Positions 32,451 to 39,632 of a stretch of 64,000 nt of DNA are shown here, piece by piece. Within the stretch, counting starts at the first letter, position 1, and the number at the start of each line of letters is the position of its first letter. Source of the stretch: Streptomyces barringtoniae. Lineage in GTDB: Bacteria > Actinomycetota > Actinomycetes > Streptomycetales > Streptomycetaceae. The translations under genes were made by a program, and so were the position numbers. The notes beneath the pieces were generated by a model. It made no database searches. It had not been told where the DNA came from and saw only the letters and a list, made by a program, of their open reading frames with translations. Location of the stretch: positions 186,001-250,000 of the forward strand of contig NZ_JAJHNP010000009.1 of the NCBI RefSeq assembly GCF_020819595.1, read 5' to 3'.

Positions 32451-34073
32451 ATGGGCATTCTCACTCTCCTGCGGAACGCATTCAGCCGCTCCCGCAAGGG
32501 ACGCGCCATCGGGGCGGAGGGTGCGGACCGCCTGCCGGCGCAACCGGAAACCTCCCAGCCCACGCCCACCGCGGCCGACCCCACGGTCCCTGAACCCCGC
32601 CGTTCCTCCTCCTCGGAACACGACCTGGTGGCAGCGGCCTTCGACAAGGTGAAGGTCCCCCACCCGGCGGACCCGACGGAGGACGAGCCGGAGCCGGAGC
32701 CCACGAAGAACACCGCGGAGCCGGAGCCGAAGCCGGAGCCGGAGAACAAGGCCGAGTCCGAGCAGCCGGTCACCGAGAAGGCCGAGCCCGAGGAGCCGAC
32801 CGAAGCGGACACCACGCCCGAGGCCGAGCCGCAGGTCGCCCAGACGGCCGAAGCCGACGAGCAGACCGAGCCGCAGGCCGCGGAAAGCGCCGACGCCGAG
32901 GACCAGGCCAAGCCGGAGGCGTCGCAGCCAGCCGAAGCTGAGCAGACCGAGCCACAGGCCGCGGAGACGGCCGAAGCCGACGAGCAGACCGAGCCGACGG
33001 CCGCGGAAAGCGCCGACGCCGAGGAGCAGGCCAAGCCGGAGGCGTCGCAGCCAGCCGAAGCTGAGCAGACCGAGCCGCAGGTCGAGGAGACGGCCGAAGC
33101 CGACGAGCAGACCGAGCCGACGGCCGCGGAAAGCGCCGACGCCGAGGAGCAGGCCAAGCCGGAGGCGTCGCAGGCAGCCGAAGCTGAGCAGACCGAGCCG
33201 CAGGTCGAGGAGACGGCCGAAGCCGAGGAGCCGACCGCGTCCGACGAGACGACGGCCCCGCAAGCCGCCGACGGCGAGGACGCCCCACAGGGGCCACCCG
33301 CACCCGACGACGAGACCCGCACGGGTGGTGCGGGTGGGAACACCGACGCCGAAGGCGAAGCCGAGGCCAGCGACGACCCGGCCCCCACGCCGAAGACCCC
33401 CGCCACCACCCTCGCCAAGGTCAGGTCCCGCACCCCCTCCCTCGCCACCGCCTACAAGGCCGCCACGGCCACCCTGAAGGAGAAGGACCTCACCGGCACC
33501 CGCGCCAAGGTCTACCTCGTCCTCGACCGCTCCGCGAGCATGCGGCCGTACTACAAGGACGGCTCCGCCCAGGCCCTCGCCGACCAGACCCTCGCCCTCG
33601 CCGCCCACCTGGACCCCGAGGCCACGGTCCACACCGTCTTCTTCTCCACGGAGATCGACGGAACCGCCGACCTCACCCTCACCCCGGACCACGAGACGAA
33701 GATCGACGACGTGCACGCCGGCCTCGGCCGCATGGGCCGTACCAGCTACCACGCCGCCGTGGAGGCCGTACTCGCCCACTACGACGCGTACGAGAAGGAC
33801 ACCGCCCCGGCCACCCCCGCCCTCGTCGTCTTCCAGACCGACGGCGCCCCGGACGCGAAGACCCCCGCGACCCAGGCCCTCACCACGGCGGCGGACACCC
33901 ACCCCGCCGTCTTCTTCTCCTTCGTCGCCTTCGGAGAGCACGACAACAAGGCCTTCGACTACCTCCGCAAGCTGAAGACCGGCAACACGTCCTTCTTCCA
34001 CGCGGGCCCCACCCCCCGCGAGCTGACCGACGCGGAACTGTACGAGGGCGTCCTCGACACCTGGCGCCCGTAA
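32451..34073 (+). CDS. von Willebrand factor A (TerF/TerY-like) protein with 41-residue repeats
   Basis: The ATG at 32451 (GAAGGG upstream) starts the family-typical MGILTLLRNAFSRSRKG; a GTG 30 bases earlier is possible. The 540-residue protein has a long Glu/Ala/Pro/Gln-rich acidic region (about 60-320) with three 41-residue repeats, then a vWA domain (about 330-540) with the metal site Asp359-x-Ser361-x-Ser363 (DRSAS) and TDGAPDAK. vWA proteins of this type belong to tellurite/stress (Ter) systems in many actinobacteria; no TerD gene is seen in this window. It is followed by a strong hairpin. Confidence 0.85.
   Translation: MGILTLLRNAFSRSRKGRAIGAEGADRLPAQPETSQPTPTAADPTVPEPRRSSSSEHDLVAAAFDKVKVPHPADPTEDEPEPEPTKNTAEPEPKPEPENKAESEQPVTEKAEPEEPTEADTTPEAEPQVAQTAEADEQTEPQAAESADAEDQAKPEASQPAEAEQTEPQAAETAEADEQTEPTAAESADAEEQAKPEASQPAEAEQTEPQVEETAEADEQTEPTAAESADAEEQAKPEASQAAEAEQTEPQVEETAEAEEPTASDETTAPQAADGEDAPQGPPAPDDETRTGGAGGNTDAEGEAEASDDPAPTPKTPATTLAKVRSRTPSLATAYKAATATLKEKDLTGTRAKVYLVLDRSASMRPYYKDGSAQALADQTLALAAHLDPEATVHTVFFSTEIDGTADLTLTPDHETKIDDVHAGLGRMGRTSYHAAVEAVLAHYDAYEKDTAPATPALVVFQTDGAPDAKTPATQALTTAADTHPAVFFSFVAFGEHDNKAFDYLRKLKTGNTSFFHAGPTPRELTDAELYEGVLDTWRP
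32861..33230 (+). repeat. 123-bp in-frame tandem repeat in the vWA gene
   Basis: The word GCAGACCGAGCCG recurs at 32861, 32984 and 33107, defining a 123-bp (41-codon) unit with very high identity between copies. Such identity suggests recent duplication or ongoing homogenisation. Confidence 0.75.
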
Positions 34074-34110
34074 CACGGAGCCACGACGGGCCGTAACCGT
34101 CAGTGACCCC

Positions 34111-34154
34111 GGGCCGCCCGCTTCCCACCCTGCAAAACGGGAAGCGGGCGGCCC
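34111..34154 (+). terminator. Strong hairpin between the vWA gene and metG
   Basis: A perfect 16-bp stem (34111-34126 with 34139-34154) and a 12-base loop lie after the vWA stop. No T-tract follows. It most likely terminates the vWA transcript. TACGAT at 34167-34172 is a plausible -10 for metG, which would place the hairpin outside the metG mRNA. Confidence 0.6.
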
Positions 34155-34219
34155 ACCCATGTCGGCTACGATTTCAAGGTTCGAAACCGCAGAAAAGCAG
34201 CGACCTGGGAGCAGCCACG

Positions 34220-35944
34220 ATGGCTCGACACCTCATCACCAGCGCCCTTCCGTACATCAACGGGATCAAGCACCTGGGCAACATGGTGGGGTCCATGCTC
34301 CCGGCGGACGTGTACTCCCGGTACCTCCGCCAGCGCGGCCACGACGTCCTGTACATCTGCGCCACCGACGAGCACGGCACCCCGGCCGAGCTGGCCGCGA
34401 AGGAGCAGGGCCTGCCGGTCGCCGAGTTCTGCGCGCAGGCGCACGACGCGCAGAAGGCGGTCTACGACGGCTTCCACCTCGCCTTCGACTACTTCGGCCG
34501 CAGCTCGTCGCCGGAGAACCGGGAGATCACCCAGCACTTCGCCCGCAAGCTGCACGAGAACGGCTTCATCGAGGAGCGGGCGATCCGTCAGGTCTACAGC
34601 CCCGCCGACGGCCGTTTCCTGCCCGACCGCTATGTCGAGGGCACCTGCCCGCACTGCGGTTACGACAAGGCCCGCGGCGACCAGTGCGAGAACTGCACCC
34701 GCGTGCTGGACCCGACCGACCTGATCAATCCGCGCTCGGCGATCTCCGGCTCCACGGAGCTCGAGGTCCGCGAGACCAAGCACCTCTTCCTGCTCCAGTC
34801 GAAGCTGGAGAACGAGGTCCGCGAGTGGGTGGCCCGGCACGACAGGGACTGGCCGCAGCTCGCCTCCTCCATCGCCCACAAGTGGCTGACCGAGGGCCTG
34901 CACGACCGCGCGATCACCCGTGACCTGGACTGGGGCGTCCCGGTCCCGGCCGACACCTGGCCGGAGCTGGCTGCCGAGGGCAAGGTCTTCTACGTCTGGT
35001 TCGACGCGCCGATCGAGTACATCGGCGCGACGAAGGAGTGGGCCGACCAGGACCCGGAGAACCGTGACTGGAAGTCGTGGTGGTACGACGCGGACTCCGG
35101 TGAGAACCCGGTCCGCTACACCGAGTTCATGGCCAAGGACAACGTCCCCTTCCACACGGTGATGTTCCCGGCCACCGAGCTGGGCGTGCGCGAGCCGTGG
35201 AAGAAGGTCGACTACGTCAAGGCCTTCAACTGGCTGACGTACTACGGCGGCAAGTTCTCCACCAGCCAGAAGCGCGGTGTCTTCACCGACCAGGCGCTGG
35301 ACATCCTCCCGTCCGACTACTGGCGCTACTTCCTGATCGCCAACGCCCCGGAGTCGGACGACTCGTCCTTCACCTGGGAGCACTTCACCGCCACGGTCAA
35401 CAAGGACCTCGCCGACACCCTCGGCAACTTCGTCAACCGCGTGCTGTCGTTCTCGAAGAAGCGCTTCGGCGAGGAGGTCCCCGCGGGCGGCACCCCCGGC
35501 GAGGCCGAGTCGAAGCTGGGCGGGCAGATCGCCGAGCTCCTCGCCGAGTACGAGGGGCACATGGAGGCCCTGCAGTTCCGCAAGGCCGCCGCGGCCCTGC
35601 GCGCCCTGTGGTCTGCGGGCAACTCCTACCTGGAGGAGAAGGCCCCCTGGCTGCAGATCAAGACGGACAAGGACGCCGCGGCCCTCACCCTGCGTACGGC
35701 GATGAACCTGATCCACCTGTACGCGGTGGTCTCCGAGCCGCTGATCCCGGCCACGTCCGCCGCCATGCGCCAGGCCTTCTCCCTCCAGGCCGACACCGCC
35801 ACCTGGATCACCGAGGCCGAGGCCAGGTCCCTCACCGCCGTCCCCGCCGGCACGCCCTTCACGGTCCCCCCGGTCCTCTTCGCCAAGCTGACCGACGAGG
35901 ACCTGGCGGCGTACAAGGAGCGCTTCGGCGGCGAGGAAGGCTGA
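34220..35944 (+). CDS. metG: Methionyl-tRNA synthetase
   Basis: The 575-residue class I synthetase has the HIGH-equivalent HLGN at 18-21, a zinc knuckle with Cys143, Cys146, Cys156 and Cys159, and the KMSKS-equivalent KFSTS starting at Lys345. The C-terminal helical anticodon-binding domain is present and there is no C-terminal tRNA-binding extension. It charges tRNA-Met with methionine. GGGAG lies eight bases before the ATG. Confidence 0.97.
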   Translation: MARHLITSALPYINGIKHLGNMVGSMLPADVYSRYLRQRGHDVLYICATDEHGTPAELAAKEQGLPVAEFCAQAHDAQKAVYDGFHLAFDYFGRSSSPENREITQHFARKLHENGFIEERAIRQVYSPADGRFLPDRYVEGTCPHCGYDKARGDQCENCTRVLDPTDLINPRSAISGSTELEVRETKHLFLLQSKLENEVREWVARHDRDWPQLASSIAHKWLTEGLHDRAITRDLDWGVPVPADTWPELAAEGKVFYVWFDAPIEYIGATKEWADQDPENRDWKSWWYDADSGENPVRYTEFMAKDNVPFHTVMFPATELGVREPWKKVDYVKAFNWLTYYGGKFSTSQKRGVFTDQALDILPSDYWRYFLIANAPESDDSSFTWEHFTATVNKDLADTLGNFVNRVLSFSKKRFGEEVPAGGTPGEAESKLGGQIAELLAEYEGHMEALQFRKAAAALRALWSAGNSYLEEKAPWLQIKTDKDAAALTLRTAMNLIHLYAVVSEPLIPATSAAMRQAFSLQADTATWITEAEARSLTAVPAGTPFTVPPVLFAKLTDEDLAAYKERFGGEEG

Positions 35945-35960
35945 CAACTCCGACAGCCGA

Positions 35961-35995
35961 GGCGGGCCCGGGAAGGCGTACTTCCCGGGCCCGCC
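35961..35995 (+). terminator. Terminator after metG
   Basis: GGCGGGCCCGGGAAG (35961-35975) pairs perfectly with 35981-35995 across a 5-base loop, 17 bases after the metG stop. It could serve both converging units. Confidence 0.75.
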
Positions 35996-36010
35996 CCGTA
36001 CGCGCCGGGG

Positions 36011-36383
36011 TTACTTCAGCACGCCGGCGCCGGTGGTGGCCGCCAGTTCCGCCGGCGTACAGGGGCGCGTAGCCGTCGGCGGTCGTCGTGTCGTAGACGT
36101 TGTCGTAGACGTGGATCCGGCCGATCCGGGCCAGCGGGGCGCGCTGCACGATGCCCTTCCACAGGTTGTGGTGCGCGGAGTCGGCCTTCGCGCCGCTGGT
36201 GGTCCCGGTGCCGGAGGCGGCCCAGCCGTCCTTGGCGGGGAGCGTCTGGTGGTACAGGTCGACGGCGCCGGCGTTCGCGCTCATCACGTACATCCCGGCG
36301 CCGACACCCGCGGCCACGACGGCGGCGGGCACGGCGAGGGTGCGCCGCTTGCGGAGGGACCGGCGGTGGGAGGGAGCAGCCAC
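36011..36383 (-). pseudogene. Pectate lyase pseudogene (internal deletion and frameshift)
   Basis: From a GTG at 36383 the frame encodes a good Tat/Sec-like signal region (RRSLRKRR, then a hydrophobic stretch to ANAGA) and the start of a mature enzyme (DGWAASGTGTTSG). It then jumps directly to HHNLWKGIVQRAPLARIGRIHVYDNVY, which is the C-terminal part of a family 1 pectate lyase. The middle of the enzyme, with the calcium site, is missing. Near 36050 the frame shifts: another frame then gives LAATTGAGVLK and stops at 36011, a more natural end. Both lesions argue for a dead gene. Confidence 0.65.
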
Positions 36384-36478
36384 GGAGGAGTCCTTAAGGG
36401 TGTGCTGAACATGCCTTACGACTCCTCAGTGGCCGCCGCCGGCAAGGAAGTTGCCGCCTCGCGGTGAGAATCTCCGGC

Positions 36479-36826
36479 TCAGGAGGCGTACCCGAGGACG
36501 AGCGCGCCGACGACGGGTGCGGCGTACACGAGCGGGAAGGGGATGTGCGAGTACCAGCGGGCGCGGGCCACGGTGACGGCCGCGCCGAGGAAGTAGGCCA
36601 CCAGCCCGATTCCGGCCAGCACCCCGATCACCGGCTCGAACAGCCCGACCACCAGCCCCACGGCTCCGGCGGCCTTGGCCACGCCGAGCAGGGTCCACCA
36701 CGACTGCGGCACCCGGTAGTCGGTGAGCGCCTTGACGATCCACTGGGCCCGCAGCAGCAGTACGGCACCGGAGAAACCGGCCATCAGCGCGGCGAGCAGG
36801 GTGACGACGATCTGAGCGGTACGCAT
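36479..36826 (-). CDS. DoxX-family small membrane protein
   Basis: The ATG at 36826 follows GGGAG. The 115-residue protein has four hydrophobic segments with the DoxX-like pattern (KALTDYRVPQSWWTLLGVAKAAGAVGLVVG, with the second half AAVTVARARW). DoxX-like proteins are small membrane proteins linked in some bacteria to thiol stress. The neighbours give no clue. Confidence 0.8.
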   Translation of the reverse strand: MRTAQIVVTLLAALMAGFSGAVLLLRAQWIVKALTDYRVPQSWWTLLGVAKAAGAVGLVVGLFEPVIGVLAGIGLVAYFLGAAVTVARARWYSHIPFPLVYAAPVVGALVLGYAS

Positions 36827-36921
36827 GAGAGGCTCCCATCGAGCATCGAGCGGTCGAAGAAGTGCGGACACCTCTCTGAACCCCGAGCCCGCGCCCGTGT
36901 GACAGGAACCCGGAAAAAATC

Positions 36922-37605
36922 TTGAACGTCCCCGAACCCCACCACCGGCTCCTCGCCGACGTCGTCACCGCGGGCGGTCCGTACGGGCTGGTGCTCGCCG
37001 GTGGATATGCCCTGCAGGCGCACGGTCTGGTGGCGCGGCCGCATGCGAACCTCGACTTCGCCACGGAGAGCTCCGAGGGCATGGACCGGATCGCCGCCGC
37101 GGTCGGCGCCGCCCTGGAGGCCCGCGGCCGGCAGGTGCGGACCGGTGCCGTCTCCGCGCTCACCGCACAGCTGACGGTCACCGACCCGCCGACCGGTGAG
37201 CCGTGCGCCCTGGCGCTGCACAAGGAGGCCTTCTGGCAGCCGCCGGACCTCACCGCGTACGGCCCGGCGCTCTCCCTGGAGGACGCCGTCGGCACGAAGA
37301 TCCGGGCGCTGTACGACCGGGGCGCGGCCGTCGACCTGATCGACGCGCGGGCCGCCGCGACCCGGTTCTCCCTGCCCGATCTGGAGGAACTGGGCCGCCG
37401 GCACGCCCACGACCCGTTCGACCTGCCGACCCTGCAGTCCCGGCTGACGGGCACGGACTTCTACTCCGACGTGGACTTCCTCCGGTACGGCCTGCAGGAG
37501 GCCGAGGTCACCGCCCTGCGCGCCTGGGCCCAGCAGTGGTCCGACGACATCGGCGAGCGCCTGCTGGAGGACGGCGCGTCGCCCGACGCGGAGGACGGGG
37601 ACTGA
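36922..37605 (+). CDS. AbiEii-like nucleotidyltransferase-fold protein without a visible antitoxin
   Basis: The TTG at 36922 starts a 227-residue protein with GGYALQAHGLVARPHANLDFAT (about 27-48). This matches the start of AbiEii/AbiGii nucleotidyltransferases, although the usual RxTxDxD acidic pair is reduced to one Asp. Missing acidic residues suggest altered or lost transferase activity. No antitoxin gene (AbiEi-like) is beside it, so it is unlikely to be a classical abortive-infection module. It is convergent with aspS, sharing a bidirectional terminator. Confidence 0.75.
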   Translation: MNVPEPHHRLLADVVTAGGPYGLVLAGGYALQAHGLVARPHANLDFATESSEGMDRIAAAVGAALEARGRQVRTGAVSALTAQLTVTDPPTGEPCALALHKEAFWQPPDLTAYGPALSLEDAVGTKIRALYDRGAAVDLIDARAAATRFSLPDLEELGRRHAHDPFDLPTLQSRLTGTDFYSDVDFLRYGLQEAEVTALRAWAQQWSDDIGERLLEDGASPDAEDGD

Positions 37606-37610
37606 CGACG

Positions 37611-37649
37611 GAGAGGCCCGGAACCCCACGCCGGGGTTCCGGGCCTCTC
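37611..37649. terminator. Bidirectional terminator between converging genes
   Basis: A perfect 17-bp stem (37611-37627 with 37633-37649, loop ACGCC) is followed by CCTTGAAACTT. It separates the AbiEii-like gene from aspS. Confidence 0.85.
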
Positions 37650-37668
37650 CCTTGAAACTTCTGCCGTA

Positions 37669-39432
37669 CTACTTCGGCTGCGGCTTCCTGATGTTCAGGT
37701 GCAGCTCGCGCAGGCGGGCCTCCTCCAGCTCGGTCGGGGCGCCCATCATCAGGTCCTGGGCGTTGCCGTTGAGCGGGAAGGCGATCGTCTCGCGGATGTT
37801 GGGCTCGTCCGCGAGGAGCATGACGATGCGGTCCACGCCGGGGGCGATCCCGCCGTGCGGCGGGGCGCCGAAGCGGAACGCGCGGAGCATGCCCGCGAAC
37901 TTCTCCTCGACGGTCTCGCGGTCGTAGCCCGCGATCTCGAAGGCCTTGAGCATGATCTCCGGCTCGTGGTTCCGGATGGCGCCGGAGGACAGCTCGACGC
38001 CGTTGCAGACGATGTCGTACTGCCATCCCAGGATGTCCAGCGGGTCCTGGGTCTCCAGGGCCTCCAGGCCGCCCTGCGGCATGGAGAAGGGGTTGTGCGA
38101 GAAGTCGATCGCGCCGGTCTCCTCGTCCTTCTCGTACATCGGGAAGTCGACGATCCAGCAGAAGCGGAAGACGCCCTCCTCGAAGTGGCCGGCGCGCTTG
38201 GCGGCCTCGACGCGGACAGCGCCCATGATCTTGGAGACCTCGTCGAACTCGCCCGCGCCGAAGAAGACCGCGTGGCCGGGGGCCAGGGACAGGCGCTTGG
38301 TCAGCTCGGCGACGTTGTCCTCGGTGAGGAACTTCGCGATCGGGCCGGACAGCGCGCTGTCCTCGCCCACGCGGACCCAGGCCAGGCCCTTGGCGCCCAG
38401 CGAGATCGCGAACTCGCCGAGCTGGTCGAAGAACTTGCGCGGCTGGTCCTGTACGGCCGGGACGGCCAGCGCGCGCACGTGCTTGCCGGCGAACGCCTTG
38501 AACTCCGAGCCCTCGAAGACATCCGTGATGTCGACCAGCTCCAGCTTGGCGCGCAGGTCCGGCTTGTCGGAGCCGTACTTCAGCATCGCCTCGCGGAACG
38601 GGATCCGCGGGAAGGGGGAGGTGACGTGCCGGCCGTCACCGAACTCCTCGAACAGCTCGGTCATGAGCTTCTCGATCGGCTGGAAGACGTCCTCCTGCTC
38701 GACGAAGCTCATCTCGACGTCGAGCTGGTAGAACTCGCCGGGCGAGCGGTCGGCGCGGGCGTCCTCGTCGCGGAAGCAGGGCGCGATCTGGAAGTAGCGG
38801 TCGAAGCCGGAGATCATCAGCAGCTGCTTGAACTGCTGCGGGGCCTGCGGCAGCGCGTAGAACTTGCCGGGGTGCAGACGAGAGGGGACCACGAAGTCGC
38901 GCGCGCCCTCGGGGGAGGTGGCGGACAGGATCGGCGTCGCCATCTCGTTGAAGCCCATCGCCGTCATCTTGTGGCGCATCGCCGAGATGACCGCCGTACG
39001 CAGCATGATGTTGCGGTGCATGCGCTCGCGGCGCAGGTCCAGGAAGCGGTACTCCAGGCGCCGCTCCTCGTTGACCCCGTCCTCGGCGTTGATCGTGAAC
39101 GGCAGCGGCGCGGCGGCGCCCAGCAGCTCGACCTCAGCCACCTCGACCTCGATCTCACCGGTGGGCAGGTCGGGGTTGATGTTCTCGGTTCCACGTGAAA
39201 CAACGCGGCCGTCGACGCGGACCGTGGACTCCTTGGAGATCTTGTCCAGGGCCTCGTACGAGGGCGTGCCGGGGCGGGCGACCAGCTGGGTGATGCCGTA
39301 GTGGTCGCGCAGATCGATGAAGAGGATGCCGCCCAGGTCGCGCCGATTGTGCAGCCAGCCGCTCAGCCGGACGTCGGTGCCGACGTCAGAAGCGCGGAGC
39401 TGGCCGCAGGTGTGGGACCTGTACCGATGCAT
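37669..39432 (-). CDS. aspS: Aspartyl-tRNA synthetase
   Basis: The 587-residue class IIb synthetase has an N-terminal OB-fold anticodon-binding domain (about 1-105, GWLHNRRDLGGILFIDLRD), the catalytic core with motif 2 (CFRDEDARADRSPGEFYQLD), a bacterial GAD insertion (about 300-420) and motif 3 (GGIAPGVDRIVMLL). It charges tRNA-Asp. Whether it also charges tRNA-Asn cannot be settled by eye. Confidence 0.97.
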   Translation of the reverse strand: MHRYRSHTCGQLRASDVGTDVRLSGWLHNRRDLGGILFIDLRDHYGITQLVARPGTPSYEALDKISKESTVRVDGRVVSRGTENINPDLPTGEIEVEVAEVELLGAAAPLPFTINAEDGVNEERRLEYRFLDLRRERMHRNIMLRTAVISAMRHKMTAMGFNEMATPILSATSPEGARDFVVPSRLHPGKFYALPQAPQQFKQLLMISGFDRYFQIAPCFRDEDARADRSPGEFYQLDVEMSFVEQEDVFQPIEKLMTELFEEFGDGRHVTSPFPRIPFREAMLKYGSDKPDLRAKLELVDITDVFEGSEFKAFAGKHVRALAVPAVQDQPRKFFDQLGEFAISLGAKGLAWVRVGEDSALSGPIAKFLTEDNVAELTKRLSLAPGHAVFFGAGEFDEVSKIMGAVRVEAAKRAGHFEEGVFRFCWIVDFPMYEKDEETGAIDFSHNPFSMPQGGLEALETQDPLDILGWQYDIVCNGVELSSGAIRNHEPEIMLKAFEIAGYDRETVEEKFAGMLRAFRFGAPPHGGIAPGVDRIVMLLADEPNIRETIAFPLNGNAQDLMMGAPTELEEARLRELHLNIRKPQPK

Positions 39433-39632
39433 CGTCGTTCATCCAGTCTTTGCGGATCGGGTGTCGCCAGGCGGGTACGGCCTAGGCCACCCCAAGGGTA
39501 CCGGGCACCCCCAGCTCGGCTCCCCACCCTTTTCCCGTGCCTCCGCACTGGAGGATCCTCCGAGCCCGAGGGGTGCGGGATCCTCTGTTCCTACGGTGGC
39601 AGCTATCGCTCAGATATTCCTAAAGTGGGCGA

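Noticed and set aside
32861..33230. CRISPR array
   Set aside because: The repeats are 123 bp, contiguous, in frame and protein-coding, with no unique spacers.
36922..37605. Classical AbiE toxin-antitoxin defence module
   Set aside because: No AbiEi-like antitoxin or other defence gene is adjacent; neighbours are DoxX and aspS.
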